A stretch of 64,000 nt of DNA, taken from Codonopsis lanceolata (taxonomy: Eukaryota > Streptophyta > Magnoliopsida > Asterales > Campanulaceae). Below are positions 1 through 10,914 of the stretch, piece after piece. A model generated the notes under the pieces. It worked only from the letters and a program-made list of their open reading frames with translations. It searched no databases and was not told the origin of the DNA. How positions within the stretch are numbered: the stretch's first letter is position 1; every line of letters starts with the position of its first letter. The translations under genes and the position numbers were made by a program. Location: NCBI GenBank assembly GCA_013146195.2, contig CM028379.1:88765401-88829400 (forward strand), given 5' to 3'.

Positions 1-174
1 GATTTTTCATTCAAACTTAATATATACATAAATTACGTAAATTGGTAAGTAATTTTGTTTATTTAAGAAAATAAAAACTAATTTTATTCACATTACTTGC
101 TACATGTGTCAGTGTTACGAGTGTATTGCCAAGCATATATGTGTCATGGTTAACAAAATATAGAAATCTACCAT

Positions 175-477
175 ATGAGCACTATAAATAGCATACCACA
201 CCATTCCATCAAGCACACGCAAAAGTTGAAGGTAGTAAGGCACTTACTACACAAACTTAAAGAAGATCCGCTTGAAGGTTTAGTTGCAGTTGATGCTCTG
301 CAACGACTAGGAATTGATTACCACTTCCAAGACCAAATTGATTCAATTCTAAAACCGTATTACATGAAAACTACTTATGCCAGTGGCTTTCACGTGTGTC
401 GAGTTCTTCGTGAGGTTTCACTTGCTTTTGACTCTTAAGACAAGAGGGTTACTATGTCCCTGCAGGTTGGTTCTTCC
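175..477 (+). pseudogene. TPS-g terpene synthase pseudogene 1: promoter joined to exon 2
   Basis: Bases 205-464 match exon 2 of the complete genes (KLK.VRHLLHKLKEDP, then VDALQRLGIDYHFQD), and 465-477 match the start of intron 2. Upstream, about 100-204 matches the TPS promoter, including a TATA box at 183-190. Exon 1 and intron 1 are missing: the join falls at a shared CCAT, so promoter leader and exon 2 are contiguous. The longest ORF (175-438) starts with an ATG upstream of the TATA box, so a transcript begun at the normal site would not contain it. One base is missing near 430 relative to TPS-A, which shifts the frame and gives a stop just after SLAF. Exons 3-7 are absent because unrelated sequence starts at 478. 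It cannot encode an enzyme. Confidence 0.9.
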
Positions 478-801
478 ATTGCGCCTTTCGATCATGACGA
501 GCTTGACGAGCTGAGGGCGGTTGATGAGAAGAAGGGTGATCCAGAATGGGTTCCTCCTCCTGTGGCGGCCAATAATTTATTTGCTTGTTTGAAGAGGAGG
601 CTTTATTTCAAGGAAAGCTTCATCCCTTATCCTTCAATTCCTACCTCCTCTGCCACCTCCACTCCTGATTTTTATGTGGGAGATCAATTAATGAAGGAGT
701 TGGAAGGAGAGATGGTTAATCGTTACGAGCTCGTCCAAAAAGAATATGAGACCGAGGAGGCTGGAACTGAAGGTGACAAAGCTATGGGGTCTTCTCGATA
801 G
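454..801 (+). CDS. Chimeric ORF, unidentified retroelement-like C-terminal fragment (copy 1)
   Basis: This is a 115-residue open frame. Its first eight residues read the TPS exon 2/intron 2 remnant in another frame; the rest (from 478) is foreign sequence. The product is acidic and hydrophilic (DELDELRAVDEKKG near the start, YELVQKEYETEEAG near the end), with no signal peptide or membrane segment. I do not recognise the family. The minisatellite just downstream suggests the 3' part of a retroelement gag-like gene. A second copy at 45621-45968 keeps the frame open with about ten residue changes, so the ORF was already open at duplication. Whether it is expressed cannot be judged. Confidence 0.4.
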   Translation: MSLQVGSSIAPFDHDELDELRAVDEKKGDPEWVPPPVAANNLFACLKRRLYFKESFIPYPSIPTSSATSTPDFYVGDQLMKELEGEMVNRYELVQKEYETEEAGTEGDKAMGSSR

Positions 802-969
802 TTCTTATTTTTAGCTTTTCCCTGTAAACAATGTTGATACATGATATTTTTGTATATATTTTGGCCTCGTTGAAGGGTTGTTTGTATTTTTTTTTGGTTG
901 TTTGTATTTGATGGGTATGTCTTTGTGTATTTATGTATGTATGAAATGTTTATGTGGGTAGAGTAGGAT

Positions 970-1209
970 GGGTGCTTAGGCCTTGTTCTTCCTCGACTTG
1001 CGAGGGTATTAAATGGGGGCTTATACCTTGTTCTTCCTCGGTTTTCAAGGGAATTGAATGGGCGCTTATGCCTTATTTTTCCTTGGCTTACGAGCCGAGG
1101 GTATTGAATTGGTGCTTATGCCTTGTTGTTCCTCGGCTTCCAAGGAATTGAATGGGCGCTTATACCTTGTTCTTCCTCGATTTGCGAGGGAAATGAATGG
1201 ACGCTTATG
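970..1209 (+). repeat. Minisatellite, about five units of 44-51 bp
   Basis: Five imperfect head-to-tail units share the core CTTATRCCTTGTTCTTCCTC and end in a GAATTGAATGGGCG-like phrase. The unit varies between about 44 and 51 bp. The same array recurs at 46137-46377 in the second segment copy. The short ORFs here are products of the repeat and are not genes. Confidence 0.85.
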
Positions 1210-2070
1210 TACAAACACGACATTTCACGTCGACAACAAATGAATACTATCATACTAAACATAAACTCAAGGAATCAGTAAGGTACTACGTGATCTATAT
1301 AGTCTGCTGTTATGCACATAATACACAATACACGATACACCAAGTATCACAATTCATATGCTTGCACACAATTCACGTTGATGATGTTATAATGCACATT
1401 AACTCAACATAATATAAATACATAGTCAAAATATAAATTAGTATCTCAATATGATATGTATCTGAGCTAAATCTGCAATAGAGCTTTTGACTTGTCCTGC
1501 TATCAACACTGTAGTTGTGCTGCTGAAATAATACACATATATAACTGCATTAGAAATAGAGAAGAACACTTATGTTTTGCTGTCGTGATACACATAATAT
1601 AGTGTCTAATAGTATCTATAACTGAAAACCAAATCCATACCTGAATCCAACAGTATCCAGAATACACTAACCTTGGGACTTAACCAGGAGTCTTATTACC
1701 CTGAGTTTTACCCCAGAGTCTAGCCCATCACTGGTTATCTGAATTGCTCTAACCAGGCTCTTCCTCGTTACGGCCAGTAGCGAGGGACACGACAATTACG
1801 ACCCGAAGCATTTTCGAGATTTGACTCTCATAACTAATATCGTGGGAATCCAATACAACACTCATAATATTTTATTATCCCTAAATTGACTCCGTTGAGT
1901 CATTTATTTATTATTGATAAATTTTAGGCATCACTGCAATTTGAAGGATTCATCCCAACATTATCTTACTGATAAATAATTCGGCCAAAATAATAATCTC
2001 ATGTATTTAAATACACATAACAGTTCAAATATTCAATAATTAATAACAAGAGTATTTTTACTCTTAATTT
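1210..2070. other. Non-coding, degenerate retroelement-like sequence
   Basis: No gene is visible. A less AT-rich patch at about 1640-1860 (CTTGGGACTTAACCAGGAGT onward) resembles the antisense gypsy LTR stretches at 16725-17960 and 20640-22090 in composition and phrasing. The stretch recurs at 46378-47230 in segment copy 2. Confidence 0.4.
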
Positions 2071-2294
2071 TCTTTACTATAAAAGTGTGAGTCGTCTCTT
2101 AGAAATTAATGTATGGACAAAATTAACATTTCATCTAATAAATCAACCACCATTTATTTAAAGACAAACAAGTAAATTTATCTTCTTTACTATAAAAATG
2201 TGAGTTGTCTCTTAGAAATTAATGTATGGACAAAATTAAAATTTCATCTAATAAACCATCCACCAATTATTTAAGGCAAACAAGTAAATTTATC
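2071..2294 (+). repeat. Two-unit direct tandem repeat, 113-bp period
   Basis: The unit starting TCTTTACTATAAAA at 2071 is repeated from 2184 with a few substitutions; each ends in a CAAACAAGTAAATTTATC-like phrase. The pair is conserved in segment copy 2 (about 47241-47470), so it predates the segmental duplication. Nothing coding is visible. Confidence 0.8.
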
Positions 2295-2992
2295 ATGATA
2301 AAAAATTAATATTTGTACATATATAATGTTTAATAAAGCACTCCCATTGAATAAGGTCAACTAAATAATTTATTATTTGCTAATCAATTTCATGAATAAT
2401 TACCAAAATAACCATAAATTTAATAAATCACACACCATTGAATAAGGTCAAAAAATAAATAAGTTAATTTCGGATTTAACAATGATTCTAAATCAAATCT
2501 CCAAGATGCCCCAAGTGTCCAAGTGTCAATCTTTGACTATATATATATATATACACTTGTACTCTTGCTCGTGACGATAGCACGACGCTGGTTTGAGAAT
2601 TTTTTAATAAATGAAGCAGATACTGTGGAAATGAACTATTAAAAATATTATTTTCTTAAAAAAATTGACTTTCAAACGGGATCTTTTTACCCGGAACAGA
2701 GGGATTAATTAATAATTTGTATATGGAATTGCGGGTCAGAAAAAAACGTGCCGGACAAAAATTAATTTGATTAAGTTAATTACGATAACAGTTAAAAAGT
2801 AAAAAAAAATAAATAAATATTTCAAATTACAAAACTTATGATTTTTTAAAAAAATTTAAATTTCTATACGAATGTACGGGTCGAAAAAAATTAAATTGAT
2901 TAAGTTAATTACGATAACAATTAAAAATAAAAAATTACAAATACAAATTTTTGCAACCATAAAACTGTAAAACAGTTAAAACCGTAAAATAT
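2295..2992. other. AT-rich non-coding spacer
   Basis: No gene is seen. At about 2650-2720 the phrase CCCGGAACAGAGGGA resembles one end of a Stowaway-type MITE, but the opposite end is not recognisable. The stretch is shared with segment copy 2. Confidence 0.45.
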
Positions 2993-4140
2993 TAACTATA
3001 AAACTGTAATATCTCAGTAAAAGACTAACTAATTTTCGCTAATGTAAAATAATAACTGTAAAACTGTAATATCACAATAATTTTCGCAGCAATAAAATAG
3101 GGATCGAAAAAAAATCGTGATAAAAATGGTTGAGATTGTGAGATTAAACGTTAGACATTCTTTATATTTCATATATATCAATATTACATTGAAATGAATG
3201 CCCACACATAATTTTTCGTTTAAAAATTTGACATTCGTCAATAACTTTAACTTATATTTCCTAATTTAAACATGTGCTGCCATTAATTAAGAATATATAA
3301 AAAAAATAAAAAATTCATGCTTTATAAAAATTAAATTGATTCAAGTAATTACAATAAGACCGTAAATTACAATAAAAGATTAAGTTAGACAGAAGTTAAA
3401 AATAATTGAGTGAGAGAGAGAGAGAGACTTAAATTTAGTTACGTTGGTAAATTGAGTTAGGTAAAAGACAGTTGTCAACCGCCCTTCACACATGTGAGGG
3501 TATGAGAGAATTGTAACCGTAAGATTAAAGTAAAAAAATTAATCACAGTCACTTTTTAACCCAAGTCAACTGCACACATATAAACTATAAAATATTAACT
3601 TTAAAACCCTAATATCTCAGTAAAAGTGTAACTAATTTTTGCAAATTTTAAATAATAACTGTAAAACCGTAATATCTCAATAATTTTCGCAGTAATAAAA
3701 TAGGGATGGAAAAAAAAAGTGATAAAAATGGTTGAGATTGTGAGATTAAACGTTAGACATTCTTTATATTTCATATATATCAATATTACATTGAAATGAA
3801 TGCCCGAACATAATTTTTCGTTTAAAAATTTGACATTCGTCAATAATTTTAACTTATACTTCCTAATTTAAACATATGCTACCATAAATTAAGAATATAA
3901 AAAAAAAAAAAATTCATCCATTATAAAAATTAAATTGATTCAAGTAATTACAATAAGACCGTAAATTACAGTAAAAGATTGAGTTAGACAGAAGTTAAAA
4001 ATAATTAAGTGAGAGAGAGAGAGAATTAAATTTAGTTACGTTGGTAAATTGAGTTAGGTATGAGAGAATTGCAGCCGTAAAATTAAAGTAAAAAAATTAA
4101 TCCCAACCACTTTTTATCCCAAGTCAATTGCACATGTATA
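2993..4140 (+). repeat. Tandem duplication of an AT-rich unit of about 600 bp
   Basis: Unit 1 (2993-3596) and unit 2 (3597-4140) share the order: repeated ATATCTCAGTAAAAG motif, TTAGACATTCTTTATATTTC, a GAGAGAGA run and a TTACGTTGGTAAATTGAG phrase. The antisense ORFs within the two units are near-identical and show no protein family features. Copy 2 has the same pair, and its second unit is the target of the CRM-like insertion, at the site matching about 3650 here. Confidence 0.85.
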
Positions 4141-4155
4141 AACTGAGTTGTATTG

Positions 4156-4158
<3 letters not shown>

Positions 4159-4234
<76 letters not shown>
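4159..4234. repeat. (TA)n microsatellite
   Basis: A nearly pure TA run of about 70 bp, with the matching run at 53939-54003 in segment copy 2. Confidence 0.95.
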
Positions 4235-4543
4235 AATTCCACCAAATTTAGGTTTTCCCTTTATTATTTCCACCAACCAATTTTTAATTATTTTGGTGTG
4301 CATCTCCTTTAAACCATTAAATTGTTTCTCATTTTTTCAATATGGAACAAAAGCTAGCACTAATTATGCATCTCTTTTTAACGTGTAAAGAGGGGTTAGG
4401 GTTAGGGACTATCGTTATCTAAAATTTGTATTCTTGGTGTGTGGCGTGTATTTGCGTTGTACAGTCCCTAATGGACTTTCTTAAAGTTCAGGGACTAATT
4501 GTATAATTTGCCCTTAAATAATTTTATTTTTATTTTTGGGATA

Positions 4544-5155
4544 TCTATATATATAAAATGGCAAGGGTAGATTTATCCCTCTAAAATCTAACTTTTGAAT
4601 TATTGACTTTTGAGTTACCATTCTACTATTTATATCTCCTATCTTCTGCCTATTTTCTCTCTTTGTATTTTTTCTTTCTCTCTCTCGTCTCTTCCTTATT
4701 TTCTCTCTCATCATCACCATCTCATCTCTTTTAATTATGTTTAAATATTTTCCCTTTCTAAACATAAAAACTATTAACTAAAACAAAATAATAGTTCTGG
4801 AGTCAAGAGAAAAAGTTAGTAAAATAAAAATAATTTATGGAATAAGTCACTATAAAAATAAAAGTTACAAAATCAACAAATTAAAACAAAAATAATTTAA
4901 TGCTGATGTTAGTAAAATAAAATAATTTATGGAACATAAATTTAAAACAAATTCTTAAAAATATATATGTAAAACAAAAATACGTTAGTAAAAAAAATAT
5001 TTGATGGAACAAAAATAATAGTTACAGAGTCAATAAAACAAAAACAATTTAAACTGAGGTTACTAAAATAATAAAAATAACTTACGGAACAAAAGTTTAA
5101 TATTTGACGGAACAAAAATAATATTTACGGAGTCAATAAAACAAAAATAATTTAA
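4544..5155 (+). mobile_element. Helitron 5' terminus and A-rich internal array
   Basis: TCTATATATATAAAATGG at 4544 follows an A and has the TC start typical of plant Helitron 5' ends. It is followed by a CT-rich stretch and then by degenerate repeats built on AACAAAAATAATAGTTACGG and GTTAGTAAAATAAAAATA. The same start and array occur at 54317-55260. The array resumes at 10915-11170, ahead of a Helitron-type 3' end at 11450, so 4544-11450 could be one Helitron opened by later insertions. No Rep or helicase is visible in this copy. Confidence 0.55.
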
Positions 5156-5628
5156 TAATTTGAAATAGATAAATTTTTTATTATTATTTTAGAAACCTAA
5201 AATGACATTATTTAGGGCCAAATTAAAAAAAACTAAAAAAATAAGAAAAATCAGCCGTTGGCCGCCCAACCCACCTAATCGGGCGCCTAGCCGATTTTCT
5301 ACGCACAACTTCTTTTTATCGAAGTGTAGCAGTTTATTTTTCATAATTATTTGACGATGAAGATCGGGAGAGTATTTGGTGCGATCCTTGAAGAATACGA
5401 CTTTTTTTACGTACACCTTTTTAAATATTTTTGACACAGATTGTTTTACTTTAAACAAACTAAGTCACAAATAATTTATGTCTGCAGTGTAGTGTACTTA
5501 GCATATTGAACCTTTCCTCACTTAGAAAACTGCAATGGTAATAGAAACAACTTGCTTTGCACATTGGCTCTGCTGCCTACCGTGATGAAATGATAGTAAG
5601 TAAGTCTGACAATTATAACAAAAAAACC
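5156..5628. repeat. Dispersed repeat R1 (partner 35310-35780)
   Basis: About 470 bp that match 35310-35780 in the same orientation with few changes. The shared part includes the antisense ORF 5189-5458, which has no recognisable domain. A GC-rich island (GGGCGCCTAGCCGATTTTC) stands out from the AT-rich surroundings. A third partial copy of the tail lies at about 8690-8820. It behaves as a mobile or repeat family of unknown class. Confidence 0.7.
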
Positions 5629-5648
5629 ATGTCATTAATTGCATTTTT

Positions 5649-5749
5649 TTGTTGGGATCGGGAAATGTCAGAACAGGATCGGGTTGGGCATCGGGACGGG
5701 TCGAGAAAAACGGGACTTTTACCGGCCCTAGGTTGCACAATCCCTAACA
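5649..5749. mobile_element. 101-bp insert flanked by a 20-bp direct repeat
   Basis: ATGTCATTAATTGCATTTTT occurs at 5629-5648 and again at 5750-5769 and brackets a 101-bp GC-rich insert. The insert begins TTGTTGGGATCGGG and ends ATCCCTAACAA, giving imperfect terminal inverted repeats. A short hAT-like MITE or a retroposed fragment with a long target duplication would both fit. Confidence 0.5.
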
Positions 5750-5879
5750 ATGTCATTAATTGCATTTTTCTGTAATGAGTCAGCAAACAAATGTTTTTAA
5801 CATTAATTGCCACTTCATGACAAAATGTGTCTGTTTTCGTTGCACCAACTTTTTTTCATCTCACGCTGGTAATGCATTC

Positions 5880-6110
5880 ATTTCTTGGGATGCTTCGCAA
5901 CTTGTGTGGCAGTGGTCTCAAATGGCAGCATTCATCTTCATCTTGCTAGTAAAACTCAATTTGCTTACCTAACTAAAATAAGAAAGGTCCGTGTCACATT
6001 CCATGTGGTGAAAGACCTAACTTGTTGGAAACATCGTAAACTTGGGGATAATGTAGACTTCACTCATGTCGATCTTTCAAGTAGGACAAACATCTTCCCT
6101 TAACATCGAG
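5880..6110 (+). repeat. Dispersed repeat R2, copy 1
   Basis: About 225 bp nearly identical to 10274-10500; a decayed third copy lies at about 33945-34070. All contain a phrase like TAGACTTCACTCATG. An ORF reads through the first two copies (CFATCVAVVSNGSIHLHLA) but matches no family I know and is lost in the third, so I treat it as repeat sequence. Confidence 0.65.
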
Positions 6111-6769
6111 TTGACCTATTTGAATAGTTTTTTATTTTTATTGAGTTGATGTAATAACCTAACCAATTTCTTAAAATTGAGTCTCCTTTTAAAAAAAAAT
6201 CTTAAAGTCAAACTTTCACCAAGTTTCTCTTAACCCAATTTACTGTTTTATGAGTATTATGTAAGACGAATCTTTTTAATTAAAAAATGTAGGACCTAAC
6301 TTTAAAATATGTACAAGTTAAAAGATCAAACTATTATTTAATTATTTATGGAATTAATTAGTTTATGACAAATTTATCTTTTTGGCCTTAATTAATGGTA
6401 AGTGATTTATTAAGTTATTGTGTAGGTTTGTCCATACATTAAGTTCTAAGAGACAACTTAGACTCTTATAGGTAGTTAGATAGTATATAGTCTCTCATTT
6501 TTTTTTTAGGCACGACTTTTGCAGGGGAAAGAATGAGGAAGATCAGAGATAGAGTTTGGCTAGAATCGAAGGAGGATTACACAAAAGCTGTGATAAGCGT
6601 GACCGAAGTGTGAAGGATTTGGGCTGGAGATGGCGGCTATTATGGTGGAGCCAGAGATGGGAATTTGCACCGAAAGAAGAGGGGAGGAGAGGGTATGAGA
6701 TTAAATTTTTTACTTTTAATACATTTACCCTTGAACCAGATAAGGAAAATGTTATTTTTAACTCCCATG
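6111..6769. other. Non-coding AT-rich stretch
   Basis: No supported gene. Bases 6290-6400 match 43610-43745 closely (TAGGACCTAACTTTAAAATA), a further dispersed repeat. The overlapping short ORFs at 6540-6860 on both strands lack any recognisable domain. Confidence 0.45.
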
Positions 6770-8235
6770 AACGGGAGAGGACAAAGTGGGACCAATAGAA
6801 AAATAAGGTATGAAAGTGAGACACTTCGTAAGTTGAGATGCAATGTGAGATTTAGTATGTAATTTTGAAAGCTTATCATATTTTGGACTCATCAAAATTA
6901 GTCCAAAATACACATTGCACCCTAAGGTATCCACCAAATCCACTTTGACCCTCAATATAATTTTATAGCATTTTCATATTTCATATCATATTTGGTGATT
7001 GAGATGTCACGTGTGATAATCGTAGTGATAGAAATGGTAGCGAATAATGTTTCTGATCGATAATTTTCTCTAATCAAGCTATAAACCGTATCAACGTTGC
7101 TAAGGAGAAATTTCTTGGAGTTTAAGCTAGGGACAATGAAGAGTGATTGAGTCATGACGTGCTTCATCATTGTCGTATACATCTGTGATGGATTCACATA
7201 TGGATTTTGAAATTCAAGGTGTATGCTTATGCATTGTGTCGTACAAGAGAGAAAGGGAGAAATGAACTATGGTTTGGTCATTTAATATTAGCACATGTGA
7301 CATGTTTAATTTTTTTGTGGGTTCTTATTCATGGTGGCATTGACACTTGAGTGTAATTATCTGATCTTGAGTTTTATCTCTCTAATCTCTTATATGATTT
7401 TGCACTTTTATTTATTTATTTTTCTATGTAAAATTTTGAATAAAAGATTTATACACTCTTAAGTTTTATCTTATTTAAAATTTAAATAAGAGATCATTGT
7501 TGGAAAAGAAGCAGAGAAAGCGTTGTCAGAGAATAGAAAAATGAAGTTTCTCTTTGGATAATAAAAACAGACAAAGCATTGCCAAAAAATGACCAAAATG
7601 CTTTACCCGTGAAATATCATGTACACCTTAACGTCAGATTGGTAACATTCATAGTGGCTAGGGGGCAAACTAGAAAAAAGTTATAAAATGAGATGAAAAT
7701 TATACAAAACTTAGGTTAGGTGGTAAAGTGAGACTTTATAGGTACTTTTGGGGAATTTTGTATTTTAGAGTGCAAGTATATACTTTGGGGTTGTGAGTTT
7801 GATTTCTATAACACAATTTATTATTTTCTAAAGAGAGTAATACATTCCAAAAATGATATAAACAAAGTCTTTAACAACAATGTGTTTATCTTAGATAGTA
7901 AGTTTGAATTGTTTTCAATTTAGACATCGATAAAAGGGAATGAATTCATGTTTCAATTAAAAAAAAGATTTGAAAATAACAAATAAGAAATACAAATGTG
8001 TAGGATAGTTTTTATACAATAACTAAAAGCATATATTATAAATGACTGAAAAATAAAGTATTGAAAAATCACACAACAACACAATTTATAAGTCTAAAAA
8101 ACTATTAAGATTAAAACACAAAAAAAAATCTAATAATTAAAAGTAAGCAGAAATGTGAAGGGATTAGCAAATCACTTTAACAAATCATTAACATCACGTG
8201 CGTTTACCACGTGCAATGCACGTGAACCTTACTAG
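6770..8235 (+). mobile_element. Helitron-like element, 3' end at 8235
   Basis: The right end shows the plant Helitron 3' signature: a palindrome CACGTGCAATGCACGTG at 8208-8224, seven bases, then CTAG (8232-8235) followed by T. The body is non-coding. Parts of it (about 6770-6960 and 8100-8200) are related to 11690-12140, so a second, more decayed copy lies there. I could not place the 5' end; 6770 is only where the similarity to the second copy starts. Confidence 0.5.
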
Positions 8236-8309
8236 TTTATAAAAATGGTCAAGTCAAAGATGACTTGGTCATTTGTAGCCTCACTTTAAAAAAAACCTTT
8301 TTATGGCCT

Positions 8310-8650
8310 AATTTATTGATAAACCACGACTCGTTTATCGGTAAACCAGTAAAAATGCACCCCTTTAACATCTGAAATCACTGGTCAACACTGTGGTCGA
8401 TAGACCGATCACTTGATCGACCAAGTGGTTTACAGTGGTTTATTGATAAATCAGTGTAAACCACTTGGTCGGCAACTGGTTTATCAATAAATAAGTGTAA
8501 AACTACTTGGTCGACCAACTGGTTTATTTGATCGACCAACTGGTTTATCTGGTCGACCAAGTCGACAATTGGTTTATCAATAAACTAGTGTAAAACTACT
8601 TGGTCGACCAACTGGTTTATCTGGTCGACCACTGGTTTATGGTCAAAAGC
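8310..8650. repeat. Minisatellite rich in GGTCGACC palindromes
   Basis: Repeated phrases ACTGGTTTATC and CTACTTGGTCGACCAACTGG alternate over about 340 bp, with a long-period unit near 90 bp. The palindrome GGTCGACC occurs at least four times. It is not related to other parts of the window. The antisense ORF 8378-8560 (VDQINQLVDQ repeats) is only the translated repeat. Confidence 0.85.
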
Positions 8651-8689
8651 TATATATGTTCATCAACTGGGTCAAATGGTCGTATTTGA

Positions 8690-9200
8690 CTAATGTCATG
8701 TGAGGAAATGATAGTAAGTAGTTCTGACAATTACAGCAAAAACCCATTAACCTACCCAACCCAACCCGATCTGTTAATTTTTTTTTGTATTGAAATGGAT
8801 TACCCGTTTCGACCCAAAAAATATTAACGGGTCGAGTTAAAACGACTCAGACCCGTTTCTTATTTTAACCCACTATTTTTTCCCTATGCAAAAGTGTGAT
8901 TATTTTGGCGGAAAAAATGGGTCACTCCGTTGACCCGCTACCTATTTAAACCCATTTAATTTTGGGTTGTAAAGGGTCTCGACCCGACCCACCTCATCCA
9001 AATAATCAGCCCTATTATTAAGGTTTCTAGTGGTAGCACAAACTCTAAAACCAAGCTACAAAACTAAATTAAGGTTGGCGAGGTTTGGCGTAGACGTCGA
9101 CTTGGTCGATTAGGCTTCGACTAAGAAAATCGCGGCGGTAGAAAGGAGCCTAGCGCCTAAACGTAGTCTAGACGGAGCTAAGCGGGAAGTCTTAGAACAC
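8690..9200. repeat. R1-tail copy and GC-rich repeat remnant
   Basis: Bases 8690-8820 match 35755-35880 (AACCTACCCAACCCAACCCG). They are followed by phrases built on GACCCGTTT and ACGGGTCGAGTT and, at 9060-9185, a GGCGAGG/TAGCGCCTAAACG island like those near 35030 and 41510. No gene is seen. Confidence 0.5.
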
Positions 9201-10269
9201 TGCTATCATTCATTAATCCTAACTTATTGGTGTATTATACTATGTTATCATTGTTGTCCTAAAATTTTACTCCGAACTTATTGGAGTAATTCATTCTGTT
9301 AATTCTATATACATTCATATAAAATATATCCTCATTCCATTCCTATTAGATGTCTTCAATGGCGGATCAAAAAATTTTATTTTTACAACGACGTCACAAA
9401 TTTTAATTATTCATAAAAAAATTAAAAATAACAATTGTAATCTACACATTTATATACGTTGAGCGGAGTCTCTACCCATAACACCGTCACATTTTTTTAA
9501 GTAACTTTTTTTATATTTGAACGGTCCCTTGCCTTGTAACACACAAAATATACTTTGAATTACTTGTGTTATTGTGAAAATAAAATTAAAAAACACAAAT
9601 AATTTTACGGAGTATTTTTTTTCAAAAATATTCAGTTTAACTTTAAAGTTCAACCGATTCAAAAAGAATATTTATTTATAAACATAGAGAGTAATCATTT
9701 TTTAGTTACCACGTCCGTTTTAATAATTTGGTTGTATTAAGTATTAACATAAGAAAAAATAACTTGGTAAGCAGTCCATTAAATTCTCCCAATAAGGCGG
9801 TTTAATTCCAGGCAGTGTTTTCCGTACGACTCTGCCATTGCAATGGACCACTCTTCGTCGTCGTCTTGCCTTCCGTACTATAGGCAACCCCACGATTAAG
9901 ACATCACCACGTCATTTGGAAAGGGAACTGAACTGCTAAAGCACGATTCTAGTCTTTGTATTTGTATACATGGCACGGAGGATGTTAGTATCGTAGGATA
10001 TCATTATTTAAATAAATAAATATGTATTTTGATCATATTTTAAAAAGAGTTTATAATGTTTTTTTACACATTTTAAAATCATTAAAATGAGTTTTTTTAA
10101 TAGTGTACATTGATCTGACTTTTTATAAAATTCAAATATATATTGATTTATTCGAATACTGACACATTTCATAATTGATAAAGATGTTCTCAGATTAGAA
10201 AAAAAACCAAGAACACAAAAAATCAGAAGAATTCTTAAGAATCCAACAATTACACAGATCTAACCCCAC
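9201..10269. other. AT-rich non-coding stretch
   Basis: I see no gene, RNA or clear transposon terminus. Short antisense ORFs (for example 9450-9662) have no recognisable features. Confidence 0.5.
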
Positions 10270-10500
10270 TTGGATTTCTTGGAATGCTTCGCAACTTGTG
10301 TGGCAGTGGTCTCAAATGGCAGCATTCATCTTCATCTTGCTACTAAAACTCAATTTGCTTACCTAACTAAAATAAGAAAGGTACGTGTCACATTCCATGT
10401 GGTGAAAGACCCAACTTGTTGGAAACATCGTAAACTTGGGGATAATGTAGACTTCACTCATGTCAATCTTTTAAGTAGGACAAACTTTTGAAACCACTTG
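10270..10500 (+). repeat. Dispersed repeat R2, copy 2
   Basis: Nearly identical to 5880-6110. It is followed by GAAACCACTTGTTTCAAACA, a phrase that recurs at about 34275 and, inverted, at about 56400 and 56900, so R2 borders another short repeat family. Confidence 0.65.
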
Positions 10501-10914
10501 TTTCAAACATTGATTGTATTCACAAAATATCATACTCCGTAGGATTTTTAAAAACAGTACATTCTACCAATTTATTGCCCTGTGTATGTGAACATTATAG
10601 GATTCTACCTCCAAAGTTGAATCTCATTTTTTTTGGTGTTTTTTTTTTGTAATCGGAGATATATTTTTCGCTTTACATGACGTCGTTTTTATGTGTCACA
10701 TCTATTATGTCATATTTATGACGTCATTTTTTTGGTGTTTACACCGTCAAGTTAGGGATGGCAAAATAAGTGTTATGGTTAAATGTGTGTTAGGCTATTA
10801 TCCATGGTTATCCATGGATAATAGCCTAAAAAAATGACTAACTCATAAAATGTCTTTTAAAATGACTTTAAAATGACTTTCCACAACAGAAATGACTTTT
10901 TAGGATCCCCTAAA

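Noticed and set aside
970..1209. CRISPR-like array
   Set aside because: Units are tandem with no unique spacers and the genome is a plant; it is a minisatellite.
4389..4410. Telomere-like GGGTTAGGGTTAGGG
   Set aside because: Only two short units, of TTAGGG type and not the TTTAGGG of most plants; a chance match.
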